Assembly: GCF_001639285.1 (NCBI RefSeq) | Contig: NZ_LWMW01000088.1 | Coordinates: forward strand, 1 to 44,161 | Source of the DNA: Methanobrevibacter cuticularis | GTDB lineage: Archaea > Methanobacteriota > Methanobacteria > Methanobacteriales > Methanobacteriaceae | Direction: 5' to 3' | Length of the DNA: 44,161 nucleotides | Shown here: piece after piece, positions 23,083 to 32,146 of the stretch | Numbering within the stretch: the first letter of the stretch is position 1 | Layout: each line of letters begins with the position of its first letter | Notes under the pieces: generated by a model | What the model was told of the DNA's origin: nothing | The model's input: the letters and a program-made list of their open reading frames with translations, nothing else | Database searches by the model: none | Made by a program: the position numbers and the translations under genes

Positions 23083-24009
23083 ATGGCAACTGTTGAAATA
23101 AAAGATTTTACACCATTTGATATATTTGATGATAGATACTTAGCTCAATTATTTGTCACTGATGAAGTCGTAAAAGGAATGACAATAGCTCCATTACTTG
23201 GAATGGACACTACTGAAGCGAAAAGTGTTGATTGGTTCACTCGTGAACACACTACACAAGAATTAATTGATAAAAATTTAATCCAAAGAGACATGCCTTC
23301 AGCTCACGGATCTCAACTTTTAGAAGTCACAGGATCCGAATTAACCCGTGACAAGAAAGTAGTAGAAACTTATGGATTTAAATATAAAGTAGATCAACAA
23401 GACTTAGAAGACAACCCTAAACCTTTCTTAGAAGATATTAAAGATCATTGTTACAGAATAAGTAATAGATTAGACAATAGTATTGTTAAATCAATAATAA
23501 ATGCTGCAAATATTTCTTCTGTTGATGTTATCGGAGGTCCATGGGCAAGTTCTACTAAAATTGATGAATGTATTAAAGGATTCTCTGATGAATATATGTT
23601 CCGAGACATTAATGGTTTTTTAAATACTTCAATATTATCTGCTGAAAGATATAAGAATTTAACTGATTTTATAGCAGCTACCGAAGGAATGGATAAACTT
23701 AAAGAGGAAAATGGCGTCGTTGATTATAATAATAAAAAATTCCACTTTGCAAGAAACACACCTTCTAATGCTTTCTTAGGTTGGTTTGATCAACTACCTC
23801 CTGGCGATGTTATATATAGAAAAATCAAAGGATGTTATGAACCAATAGCACAAAAAGAAGGTGCAGAAGCATACACCCCAGCAATCAATATGAAAATTAT
23901 TGACGGCGATGGTGAAGGAATGGATCCAATTAGAGAATTCCGTTTTGCTGCTTCTTGGACGGTTCCAATCATCAGACCACAATCCATATTTTATAAAACA
24001 GGAATTTAA
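23083..24009 (+). CDS. Major capsid protein (HK97 fold)
   Basis: ATG 23083 is chosen because TAGGTGAT ends 4 bases upstream. The 308-residue product begins with a short acidic arm (TPFDIFDDRYLAQLF). Features that fit HK97-type capsids include YGFKYKVDQQDLEDNP (spine-helix entry), a Gly-rich loop near GGPWASS and a C-terminal P-domain strand WTVPIIRPQSIFYKTGI. Its size and place after scaffold and decoration genes make this the shell protein. A T-run follows the gene (about 24026-24033), which may partly terminate transcription and help set capsid expression. Confidence 0.85.
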   Translation: MATVEIKDFTPFDIFDDRYLAQLFVTDEVVKGMTIAPLLGMDTTEAKSVDWFTREHTTQELIDKNLIQRDMPSAHGSQLLEVTGSELTRDKKVVETYGFKYKVDQQDLEDNPKPFLEDIKDHCYRISNRLDNSIVKSIINAANISSVDVIGGPWASSTKIDECIKGFSDEYMFRDINGFLNTSILSAERYKNLTDFIAATEGMDKLKEENGVVDYNNKKFHFARNTPSNAFLGWFDQLPPGDVIYRKIKGCYEPIAQKEGAEAYTPAINMKIIDGDGEGMDPIREFRFAASWTVPIIRPQSIFYKTGI

Positions 24010-24048
24010 TCAATTCCTACTTAATTAATTTTTTAAGAGGAGATATTA

Positions 24049-24378
24049 ATGACTCTCAAAAGAAGTTTTAAAGATGCTTTGCATTTTATTAGAAATCCTC
24101 GAAGGATTTATAGTGCAATATGGGAAGAATTAGAAGGACTTGATTCAAAAGTAGAAGAACTTGATTCAACAGATGATGGAAATTCTTTAGGCACTTCTGT
24201 AGCAAGTGGTCCAGGTTATACTCAAAACCAATTAAATAATGCTTTTGGAGATATTAGTTCTGGATTAATACCTGAAAGTTTCATTGGAATTTATACTAAT
24301 GAAAATGATAGTAAAAAATATTTAGTCACAGTATCCGATGGAGAATGGAAAGGAATTTTATTCGCTGCTATTAGTTAA
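24049..24378 (+). CDS. Protein of unknown function in the head module, 109 aa
   Basis: GAGGAGA precedes the ATG. A basic N-terminal helix (KRSFKDALHFIRNPRRIY) is followed by an acidic linker and a Gly/Ser-rich beta part ending GEWKGILFAAIS. It may be a minor head or fibre-like component. No family is recognised. Confidence 0.6.
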   Translation: MTLKRSFKDALHFIRNPRRIYSAIWEELEGLDSKVEELDSTDDGNSLGTSVASGPGYTQNQLNNAFGDISSGLIPESFIGIYTNENDSKKYLVTVSDGEWKGILFAAIS

Positions 24379-24387
24379 GGTGTTTCA

Positions 24388-24807
24388 ATGCCCGCTAATG
24401 AAAAAAAAGTCATAGCTAGTTTAAAAGGATGGCTCATTGAAAGTGAAGAATTATCTGAAACAACTCGTGATCGTGCTGTTAAGGTAATTAAAAAAAAATA
24501 CATAACCAAATACATAGAAAAGGCAGTTAAAAGAGCTAAAGGATATACTAATAATCAAAATTTAGACACTGAAAATAATGAAATTGTTGTTGAAGCTGTT
24601 GAAACATGGACTGCTGGTTTGCTATGGAATCGAGAACTTAGAGACCAATCAGTCCCAGACCCTGGAGACAAAGTAATTCAAACAGGCGATGCACTCATAG
24701 CTGAAGCAAAAGAAATGCTAAGTCCTAATGTTATTCCTGTAAATAATACTCTAAAATCGCCTATAAATAGGTTAGTGATTGGTACAGCTTTTATAAGTGA
24801 TGATTAA
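24388..24807 (+). CDS. Head-tail connector/adaptor protein (putative)
   Basis: At 139 residues, mostly helical, with ETWTAGLLWNREL and a Pro-rich C-terminal arm, it has the size and position of adaptor proteins (HK97 gp6 class) that bind beneath the portal. It lies directly before the gp10-like gene. The assignment rests on order more than motif. Confidence 0.6.
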   Translation: MPANEKKVIASLKGWLIESEELSETTRDRAVKVIKKKYITKYIEKAVKRAKGYTNNQNLDTENNEIVVEAVETWTAGLLWNRELRDQSVPDPGDKVIQTGDALIAEAKEMLSPNVIPVNNTLKSPINRLVIGTAFISDD

Positions 24808-24809
24808 TT

Positions 24810-25283
24810 ATGTCAGCGAGTATTGAAACTAATGCTATAGCACTAGCTGCTAAATTTGGAACCTATCCTTCCCTTATTAAACAAGGATTAAGTGATGGTT
24901 TAGATGAATCAGCTGATTTTGGTGTTAGAACCATGAAAACAGCTCATAATCCTTTTAGTAAATCTGGTAAAACACTAAGATCTATTAAATCTATCACAAC
25001 TGATGAGTTTAGCAGATCTATCGGCCCAATGACAGATAGTTTAGTGCCATTGTTTCTTGAAAAAGGAACTAAACCCCATATTATTATGGGAAACCCTTAT
25101 TTATCTTTTGATGGTAAAAAAGGAAAGGTAATTCTTGGATGGAAACTAAAAAATGGAACAAAACCTGGTATTGTGTATCATCCAGGAACAACACCACGAC
25201 CATTCGTTGAACCAGCACGCAATACATTAAAAGTTATGTTTCCACGAATCATGGCTACATATGTTAAAAATGCAATTAAATAG
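24810..25283 (+). CDS. HK97 gp10-like neck/tail completion protein
   Basis: The 157-residue protein shows the gp10-family hallmarks: FLEKGTKPHII (about 80-90), a central strand region, VYHPGTTPRPF (about 128-138) and the end VEPARNTLK. It helps join tail to head. It is spaced 2 bases from the adaptor gene. Confidence 0.75.
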   Translation: MSASIETNAIALAAKFGTYPSLIKQGLSDGLDESADFGVRTMKTAHNPFSKSGKTLRSIKSITTDEFSRSIGPMTDSLVPLFLEKGTKPHIIMGNPYLSFDGKKGKVILGWKLKNGTKPGIVYHPGTTPRPFVEPARNTLKVMFPRIMATYVKNAIK

Positions 25284-25292
25284 GAGGCAATT

Positions 25293-25802
25293 ATGTATCC
25301 TCAAATAGATGAAACATTAGAAAAAGTTTTAAAAGAAAATAATCATCCTCTTTTAAGTAAATTTAAAATAACATTACTAACTAGAAAATGGGAAACTGAA
25401 CCACATTGTATAATGATTATGCATACATCAGATGATCCTAAAGAAGACGAAGATACATATGATTCTGAAAGAAGATCTCTCGAATATATTATTCTTATTA
25501 AAACTACTAAAATTGATGATTTAGCTTATTTAGATGCTATGAAAGAACTTGGAAAAATTAGTTATGTTATTAAAAAAATTCTTAGAAAAAGCAAAGACAT
25601 GGTCTACACTAATGAAGGTGGAAAGACTATTGACTTAAGACAGGGACTACAGATCGGGCAAATTGTCCCAGAATTTGTGAATTATGTAATTAAATCTTCA
25701 CAAATGAAAATCATCATCCCTGTTGATGAAATAGATATAGAAACATTAGACAATGAATTTGAAAGTATTACATCAAAAGATACTGTAAAATGGGAGAGTT
25801 AA
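25293..25802 (+). CDS. Tail terminator-like protein (putative)
   Basis: GGAGG precedes the ATG. The 169-residue soluble protein lies between the gp10-like and sheath genes, where the tail terminator or tail completion protein is usual. Alternating strands and helices (LEYIILIKTTK, KIIIPVDEI) fit that fold. No diagnostic motif was found. Confidence 0.55.
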   Translation: MYPQIDETLEKVLKENNHPLLSKFKITLLTRKWETEPHCIMIMHTSDDPKEDEDTYDSERRSLEYIILIKTTKIDDLAYLDAMKELGKISYVIKKILRKSKDMVYTNEGGKTIDLRQGLQIGQIVPEFVNYVIKSSQMKIIIPVDEIDIETLDNEFESITSKDTVKWES

Positions 25803-25806
25803 TTTT

Positions 25807-26160
25807 ATGGAATTAATTGAATTACCAGGAATTGGTGAAACAACAGCTGAAAAATTAAGAGAAGCTGGTGTTGAAAATATTGAACAAGTTGCAGAACTTG
25901 ATATAAAAAAATTAGAAGAATTAGGAGTTAAAAAAAGAGATGCTCCTGAAGCATTGAAAATAGCAAAAGAAATCATCGAGAAAACCGAACCTGGAGAAGA
26001 AGAAGGTATTCTTGATATTTGGAGATTGCAGAAACAAATACCAAATTTCTTATTCAAAGCTTTTATAAAAACATTAAAAACGCCTGAAAAGCTATCAGAA
26101 AAAGAATTAGATAATAAATATGATGGATTTATGAAAAGAGAAATATTTAAAAAAGAGTAG
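25807..26160 (+). CDS. Helix-hairpin-helix protein in the tail module
   Basis: Residues 3-56 form tandem helix-hairpin-helix units: ELPGIGETTAEKLREAGVEN then LEELGVKKRDAPEALKIAKE. These closely match the N-terminal DNA-binding domain of archaeal RadA/Rad51. The rest (57-117) is a helical region of unknown type with no RecA ATPase. The protein would bind DNA, odd within tail genes; a role at the head-tail interface, or capture from host radA, is possible. Confidence 0.7.
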   Translation: MELIELPGIGETTAEKLREAGVENIEQVAELDIKKLEELGVKKRDAPEALKIAKEIIEKTEPGEEEGILDIWRLQKQIPNFLFKAFIKTLKTPEKLSEKELDNKYDGFMKREIFKKE

Positions 26161-26166
26161 ATATTT

Positions 26167-27546
26167 ATGATTAGAAAATTTGCAATAACAGATGAATTTG
26201 TTGAAGAAGAAATATCACAAAGAAGCGGTATTAGTGGGGTTGTGTTGCTTGTAGGTGATTTTCAAAAAGCAGATGCTAACACACCTTATTTAATAACAAA
26301 TCCAAGAAACATTCCAGATACAGTAGGAAATGATCCTGCATACACTGGAAGTAAATGTTTAACTCAGCTATTCAAAAAGGACGAAGAACAAAATAATCAT
26401 GGTGCTAGTGCTGTTATACCTTTACAAATGGGAACTAGAACTAGAGCATCATGCACTGTTGATGTTGACGGAGGTGAGTTAGAAGCTGAAACATTAGCTG
26501 GAGGTGTTTGGGGAAATAAACTTAGATTATCACTTACTAATGGATTGGACGATACTTTTATTTTCACAGTGTCTGATGGCACCCGCAATATCATTGAAGT
26601 ACCAAATAAATCATTAGACAGCATTATTAAGATTGTTAACGGTGGTAAAAAACATATAATGTTAACCTTAACTGAAGATACAAATAAGACTTTCACAAGT
26701 GTTACTAATCAAGCTTTCACTGGAGGATCTGAAACTAAAGGAAGTTTCACAATACAAAACCTTTACACAGTTCTCAATTACCTTAATAAAGATAAATACA
26801 ATATTTTACTTTTCTCTGAGAAATTAGGAAGTAATCTTTTTGATGTGATTGGGGAATATTTAGATGAAAGATATGCGAAAGGAAAACAATCATTTAGTAT
26901 TTTACCTTTAACTACTACAGACAATAAGGAAACAAAAATAGATACTGCTAATAGTGCTAGATTTGAGAGAGTAGTTTATATTAATCAAACAATCAATGAT
27001 TTAGATGAAGCTGAAACCTGTGCAAGAATTGCAGGAGCAATAGCAGGATTACCTGTCAATGAATCATTATCTGAATATGTTTTAAATGATATAACTTCAA
27101 TACATCCAGTTTTAAGTGAAGATGATATTGAAGATCTTACAGCTGCAGGTATAATTTGTCTTGAACTTAAAGACACTTTTTCACAAAAATATCAAGTATA
27201 TTCAAGTGTAACCTCTTGTATTGATATTGGTAAAGATGGGCAACTTGTTCCGCAAGGAGAATTACATGGTTTAAGGTCTTCTGATTATTGTTTTGATAAA
27301 TTAAATGATGTTGAAGATAATTATCTTGCAAAAACAAAAGTTAAAAGAAGCAAAGAAATCTTAAAATCAGCATTAGATAAAGCCGCAGGAGATATAGTTA
27401 AGGATGAAATTGTTGAGAGCATTGAACTTTCTCTTGAAATAGATCCTAAAAATCCTAAAAATTTAATAAAAGATCGTGAAATTAAAGTTTTTAATATACT
27501 TGAGAAAATCCATAATCGTGATAAAATCGTGTGGGAAGAGGTGTAG
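26167..27546 (+). CDS. Contractile tail sheath protein
   Basis: The 459-residue product has the sheath layout: a variable N-terminal domain with GGVWGNKLRLSLTNG (the common G-x-W-G-N-x-I/L motif), a middle domain, ARIAGAIAGLPVNESL (the A-G-x-x-A-x-x-P motif) and a C-terminal domain ending in an extended arm. Its presence, with the tube gene next, shows a myovirus-type tail. It contracts to drive the tube through the cell wall. Confidence 0.88.
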   Translation: MIRKFAITDEFVEEEISQRSGISGVVLLVGDFQKADANTPYLITNPRNIPDTVGNDPAYTGSKCLTQLFKKDEEQNNHGASAVIPLQMGTRTRASCTVDVDGGELEAETLAGGVWGNKLRLSLTNGLDDTFIFTVSDGTRNIIEVPNKSLDSIIKIVNGGKKHIMLTLTEDTNKTFTSVTNQAFTGGSETKGSFTIQNLYTVLNYLNKDKYNILLFSEKLGSNLFDVIGEYLDERYAKGKQSFSILPLTTTDNKETKIDTANSARFERVVYINQTINDLDEAETCARIAGAIAGLPVNESLSEYVLNDITSIHPVLSEDDIEDLTAAGIICLELKDTFSQKYQVYSSVTSCIDIGKDGQLVPQGELHGLRSSDYCFDKLNDVEDNYLAKTKVKRSKEILKSALDKAAGDIVKDEIVESIELSLEIDPKNPKNLIKDREIKVFNILEKIHNRDKIVWEEV

Positions 27547-27549
27547 AAT

Positions 27550-27942
27550 ATGGCATTAGTAGATATTACAATAATCAGGCCAGATGGAACAACTTTTAGA
27601 ATTCCTCATTTGGTAAAACATGAGACAAGTGAAGATGAAGATAGTGGAGTAACTGAAACTTATGATGAAGATATTCCAGAAGAAGGAAGTATAAAACGTG
27701 GCCTTTCCACATCAGGTATAATTGTTGCAGGTGATGGATACCCTACAGAAACAGAATTAAGAGCTATGACCTCAAATGTTCCTGGAGGATATCAACTTGT
27801 TGCTATTGATCATCAAATTAAAACTAAATATACTTATGGCGGAGTCATGAGAACAAGCTGGAAAAATGGCCGTGATGGTAAAAAAAGACCTACTCGTGAT
27901 TTAGAGTTTTCAGCAACTAGTTTAGAAACAGAGGACGTGTAA
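27550..27942 (+). CDS. Tail tube protein
   Basis: A 130-residue beta-rich protein immediately after the sheath gene, the conserved place of the tube. Features are the N-terminal strand VDITIIRPDGTTFRI, an acidic loop (SEDEDSGVTETYDED) and the C-terminal RDLEFSATSLE. It forms the inner conduit on which the sheath assembles. Confidence 0.78.
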   Translation: MALVDITIIRPDGTTFRIPHLVKHETSEDEDSGVTETYDEDIPEEGSIKRGLSTSGIIVAGDGYPTETELRAMTSNVPGGYQLVAIDHQIKTKYTYGGVMRTSWKNGRDGKKRPTRDLEFSATSLETEDV

Positions 27943-27944
27943 TT

Positions 27945-28418
27945 ATGTATGAAGATAATGATTTACTTAATTTAGAAGATAATGATGATATTCTCTTAGA
28001 GGACGAAGATTGTGAAGAATCTGAAGATTCTGAAGATTCCGAAGATATTAAAGATTTTGACCTTGAACTCTTGCTCATGGGAGGAATTGTTGATAGAGAG
28101 ATAGATTTCTTCAACAAAAAAACAAATAAGCAAGACAAAATGTTTGTTCGTTTAAAATCTGTTTCTCATGAAGAATGGGTTAAAGCAGAAGCTAAACTCA
28201 ATAAAAACAAAAAAAGTAAAAAAACTGTTAAGGATTTCGTCGGAGCACTTGTAGCTAAAAGCTGGGTAGATTCTGACGCCAAACCTATACCAATAACAGC
28301 AATTCGTTCATTAGACAATGGTACTTTGAAAAATATTTACGAACAAGTTAAATTTGTATCTGGACAATTTGAAGATAAAACTGAAGAGAGAATGATTGAA
28401 AAATTATTAGATTTTTAG
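27945..28418 (+). CDS. Tail assembly chaperone, short form (gpG-like)
   Basis: The 157-residue protein lies between tube and tape measure, the standard place for tape-measure chaperones. It has an acidic repeat region (ESEDSEDSEDIKD; repeated GAAGATTC units at 28018-28046), followed by a helical core (LKSVSHEEWVKAEAK). The frame ends at TTT TAG, the site of a predicted -1 shift into the next frame. Confidence 0.75.
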   Translation: MYEDNDLLNLEDNDDILLEDEDCEESEDSEDSEDIKDFDLELLLMGGIVDREIDFFNKKTNKQDKMFVRLKSVSHEEWVKAEAKLNKNKKSKKTVKDFVGALVAKSWVDSDAKPIPITAIRSLDNGTLKNIYEQVKFVSGQFEDKTEERMIEKLLDF

Positions 28419-28588
28419 ACATTGAAGATGGTCGTGGTGGATGGATCACGATGAATTTTATAGGAGGAACTCCTCTTGTAAAATCTATGCGAGAAATCAC
28501 CCCTCTTCAAATAAAAACTATTGGAATTATAAATAAAATACATAATAAGATTATAAAAAAGAATATTAAAGATAATAAAAATGATTAA
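28412..28588 (+). CDS. -1 frameshift extension of tail assembly chaperone (gpGT-like)
   Basis: At T-TTT-TAG (28412-28418) a -1 slip keeps Phe-tRNA paired with TTT and continues with TTA GAC ATT at 28415, adding about 57 residues (LDIEDGRGGWITMNFIGG onward) to give about 214. The extension frame opens only just upstream of the slip site and has no good start of its own: its first ATG lacks a ribosome site. Long and short chaperone forms made by -1 shifting are a conserved feature of tailed-virus tape-measure chaperones. Confidence 0.65.
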   Translation, partial: FLDIEDGRGGWITMNFIGGTPLVKSMREITPLQIKTIGIINKIHNKIIKKNIKDNKND

Positions 28589-28603
28589 TATTCTTTTAAA
28601 TCC

Positions 28604-28676
28604 TTTTTTTTAAGATTTGTTACTTTTTTAGGCCATAAGGCAGCGAGAGCCATCGTCAATTTCAGAGGTTGTAATC
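28604..28676 (+). promoter_or_regulatory. Oligo-T and small hairpin before the tape measure gene
   Basis: T-runs at about 28606-28613 and 28624-28629 could cause partial termination between chaperone and tape measure. GGC-AGCGAGA-GCC (28639-28651) resembles the short hairpins at 21178-21240. GAGGT (28663-28667) serves the start at 28677. Confidence 0.35.
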
Positions 28677-31600
28677 ATGCTTGAAGAATTATTAATTAAA
28701 ATCAAAGCAGTACTCGAGGGCGGAGGCTTTGACGATGCTGTTAGCAGTATAAAATCAGTTGGAATTCAATCTCAAACAGCAACAGAGCAGATGAAAAATG
28801 ATATAAATTCTGTCAAATCAAACAGTTCTGGTGTTTGGAGCAGTATAACAAGTAATGCTTCTTCGGCATGGTCGAGTATAAGTAATGGTGCATCGAGTAT
28901 TAAAGAAAGTATCAGCAGTGCTTTTGCAGGAGCTAAACAAAGTGCTTCTGATTTTATGAGCCATCTTCAAGGAATGGAAGGAATGATGGCAGGTATTCTT
29001 GGTGGTGTTGGTGTTGCATCTGTTACAGATTTGGTTGTAGGTACTTCTGCGAAAGCCGAAGTAAATAAAGTTTTGCTTAATAACATGACTCAGACAAAAC
29101 AAGGTGCTGAGGCATTATACACTGCTGTTGATAATGCTACAAATAAAACTCTTGTTAGTATGCAACAAGTTATACCTGCTTTAAATAAGTTCAAAGCTTC
29201 CACAGGTGCTAACGAACAAGCATTGAAAGGTATTACTCCTAAACTTGCTAATTTTGGTTCATATGTTTATGCAATGACTGGAAGTGCAGCATTAGCCGAT
29301 ACTGCAATGATGGATCTATCCAAAGGTATTGATGGAGCTTTCGCAAGTTTAGATCAATATGGAATTACAGAAAAATCTTTAATGGATACTGGTCTTTGGT
29401 CTGGTAAAAAGGATGATGTAGAAGGCTACATGAATGCTGTAAGCCAAGTAGTAGGAAGTACTGACGAACTCATGGGAACTTTCACAGGTATTAAAGCTAC
29501 TATGGGAAAAGTATTTAGCGTGGCTGGAAAACAGATAGGACAGGATTTATTACCTGTTCTTAAAGATCTTATGAATGGTTTTATTGACCTTAATAAAGCT
29601 ACTGGCGGGAATTTAACAAGAGGAATATTAGCTGTTGTTGGGGGTTTAGGTGGTTTATTAACTGTTGGTTTTGGTGTTAGTACTTTACTTCCTTTAATTA
29701 CTAGTGGGTTTGGGGTTTTAAAAGGAGTACTTACAGGAATTAAAGCTCTTGCTACAGGCACTGCTTTGACAAATGCAGTTAAAGGTGTTACTGAGAGTAC
29801 AGGTCTTGTTGCTCATACTGCAGAACTTACAGCAAATACTACAGCTTTAACAGCAAATACTGCAGCTCTTGAAGCGAATAACATTGCAAGAGTAACATCT
29901 ATGGGTGCTGTTGCTGCAGGTGTTAAAGGAATAGGTGCTGTAGGAAGTGCAGCAGGAAGTGCAGCTCCAGGAGCCGCGGCAGGTGCGACAGGATTTGCAG
30001 CCATATCATCATCAATAACTAGCATGTTAATTCCATTATTAGCTATTAGTGCAGTTATTGCAATAATGATACCTATAGTAGCTGGTTTAGTCATTGAAAT
30101 TATCGCATTTGTTAGGTTAATTGGTGAAGTTATTAAATTGCTTGGTTTTGATAAGCTTAATCTCAAACCTGCAATTGAAGGCATTAAACAAATAGGTTTA
30201 GCAATGTGGGAAATAGGCAGAGCTTTTGCAGCGATGACTTTGATTAATCTTATAGGTATTATTCACACTGTTACTGGAGGAATTTTAGGATTTTTTGTAT
30301 CTTTAAGCACATTTGTTGCAGAAGTCAAAGCAGGAGTACCTATAATAAATGAACTAGCATCGATAGCAGATATTAATCCTAATGTGGCTAAGAAGATTAA
30401 AGCATTTGATGATGCATGTCAACAAGTGGTAACAGCAGTACAAGCATTAAGTACAATAGACTCAAGTTTATTTAACTGGAATCCGTTCACAAATTTTATT
30501 AATAGTTTAACAACTGCTAAAGAAGATATTACTGAAGCTGCCAATATTATAAACAATTTCAAAGATATTCATAATATTAATCCTGCTGTAGTCAATAAGC
30601 TTAAAGCTGTAACCGATTCACTTAAACATGTAGCAGATAGTATTTCAGCTTTAAGAACTGTTGATGATAAGTTACAAACTTGGAATCCATTATCTAACTT
30701 GATTGAAGCAATGAAAAGTGCTAGAAAGGATATCGGCAATGCTAGTATTCAATTAAGGAGTTATAGTACAATAGCTAATGTTCCAGAAGGTACAGCTAAT
30801 AAGATAAAAACAGTCACTGATTCATTAAAAAATGTAGCTGAGGCTATCAGTTCCATGAGAACTGTTGATGATAAGTTACAAACTTGGAATCCATTAAGTA
30901 ACCTCATAACTACTATGCAATCTGCTCGAACTGATATAGGCCAAGCTTCTGTAATTTTAGCAGGATACAGTACTTTAGCTAATATTCCAGAAGGAACGGC
31001 AGAAAAGATTCAACGTGTTCAGTGGAGTATTTCTCACGTTGTTAATGCTCTTAATAGCTTAAACACATTGAATAGTAAATTAGGTGAAGTTGATTTATCT
31101 AATTTAATATCTAAGATGCAAACAGCTAGAACTAACATAGGATTTGCAAGTGTATCTTTAGCCAGTTATAGTACTTTAGCTAACATCGATTCTATCATTT
31201 ATGCAAAAATCGACGCTGTTAAAAATGCAGCTGTGAGAGTAGCACAAGCAACTACTTCATTAAATGGTATCCCTGCTCCTTCTGGAAATAATAATCTCGA
31301 TTTGGCTGTTGAAACAATAAAAAAGGCTACAACTAAACTAAATGAACTAACTGGTTTAACTGTAAATGGAGAAACTGTAAGTGGTGTTGTAAATGCAATA
31401 TCAAATGCAATTTCTCAGATAAATGCAAAATTAAACAGTGCAAATCCTGCTCCTGCGGCTAAAAATCTTGGGACTAAGATTGTTAATGGTTTCAAATCAT
31501 CTGCAATACAATTAAAAACTGTTGCTGGGGCCGAAGCAAACTGGGCAATCAATGCAATCAATACTAAAGCAAGTAGTATATGGACTGCTGGGTCAAAATT

Positions 31601-32135
31601 AGGATCAAGTCTAGTTCGTGGATTTAGATCTGGTTTGAATCAAAGTTCACCGGGTGATGCTGCAAAAGCTGCTGCTGCTGAAGCAGAGTTTATTAACAAT
31701 GCTTTCACTGATAACTATAGTTCTTTATATAATATTGGTAAAGAAGCTATGAGTTCAGTAGCTAGTGGTTTTGGTTCTGGAGTTAATTCTGGTAGTCCTG
31801 GAGATCTTGCAAATGCAGTACTAGCTGAGATGAATTATGCTCTTGATTTTATGAGTAATCTTATTCCTGAAGCTTATACTTTAGCTAAAACTTTAGGTGA
31901 AACTATTGTATCTGGTTTTGGAACACCTACTTTACCATCTGTTGCTAATGAAGGTTTTGAAGATTTTAAATATCCTGCTGTTATTGGTGATGTTCCAAGC
32001 GGAGGTAATGTTACTGTAAATAATAATGAATGGAATTTAACAATCAATAATCCAGTAGTTAAAGATGAAGATGACATTGATGATTTTGAATACAAGTTAG
32101 AAAGATTACTCGATAAAAAATTAAGAACCACATAA
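28677..32135 (+). CDS. Tail tape measure protein
   Basis: At 1152 residues it is the longest gene, as expected for the protein that sets tail length. An N-terminal Ser-rich helical region is followed by a hydrophobic middle (about 310-340 and 440-550, likely membrane-active on entry). Tandem units of about 68 residues carry TVDDKLQTWNPLSNL (about 575-850). Near the C-terminus are Ser-Pro-Gly-Asp motifs (SSPGDAAK, SGSPGDLA). By the usual scaling of about 0.15 nm per residue the tail would be some 170 nm long. Confidence 0.9.
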   Translation: MLEELLIKIKAVLEGGGFDDAVSSIKSVGIQSQTATEQMKNDINSVKSNSSGVWSSITSNASSAWSSISNGASSIKESISSAFAGAKQSASDFMSHLQGMEGMMAGILGGVGVASVTDLVVGTSAKAEVNKVLLNNMTQTKQGAEALYTAVDNATNKTLVSMQQVIPALNKFKASTGANEQALKGITPKLANFGSYVYAMTGSAALADTAMMDLSKGIDGAFASLDQYGITEKSLMDTGLWSGKKDDVEGYMNAVSQVVGSTDELMGTFTGIKATMGKVFSVAGKQIGQDLLPVLKDLMNGFIDLNKATGGNLTRGILAVVGGLGGLLTVGFGVSTLLPLITSGFGVLKGVLTGIKALATGTALTNAVKGVTESTGLVAHTAELTANTTALTANTAALEANNIARVTSMGAVAAGVKGIGAVGSAAGSAAPGAAAGATGFAAISSSITSMLIPLLAISAVIAIMIPIVAGLVIEIIAFVRLIGEVIKLLGFDKLNLKPAIEGIKQIGLAMWEIGRAFAAMTLINLIGIIHTVTGGILGFFVSLSTFVAEVKAGVPIINELASIADINPNVAKKIKAFDDACQQVVTAVQALSTIDSSLFNWNPFTNFINSLTTAKEDITEAANIINNFKDIHNINPAVVNKLKAVTDSLKHVADSISALRTVDDKLQTWNPLSNLIEAMKSARKDIGNASIQLRSYSTIANVPEGTANKIKTVTDSLKNVAEAISSMRTVDDKLQTWNPLSNLITTMQSARTDIGQASVILAGYSTLANIPEGTAEKIQRVQWSISHVVNALNSLNTLNSKLGEVDLSNLISKMQTARTNIGFASVSLASYSTLANIDSIIYAKIDAVKNAAVRVAQATTSLNGIPAPSGNNNLDLAVETIKKATTKLNELTGLTVNGETVSGVVNAISNAISQINAKLNSANPAPAAKNLGTKIVNGFKSSAIQLKTVAGAEANWAINAINTKASSIWTAGSKLGSSLVRGFRSGLNQSSPGDAAKAAAAEAEFINNAFTDNYSSLYNIGKEAMSSVASGFGSGVNSGSPGDLANAVLAEMNYALDFMSNLIPEAYTLAKTLGETIVSGFGTPTLPSVANEGFEDFKYPAVIGDVPSGGNVTVNNNEWNLTINNPVVKDEDDIDDFEYKLERLLDKKLRTT
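30654..30897 (+). repeat. Near-identical tandem repeat inside the tape measure gene
   Basis: A run of about 39 bases coding for RTVDDKLQTWNPL is identical at 30654 and 30858, a period of 204 bp or 68 codons. More diverged units flank it. DNA-level identity within a diverged protein repeat suggests recent duplication or conversion. Confidence 0.65.
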
Positions 32136-32146
32136 GGAGGAATTAA

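Noticed and set aside
28677-32135. Several long minus-strand frames inside the tape measure gene
   Set aside because: They mirror the codon pattern of the plus-strand gene, lack ribosome sites and encode low-complexity products.
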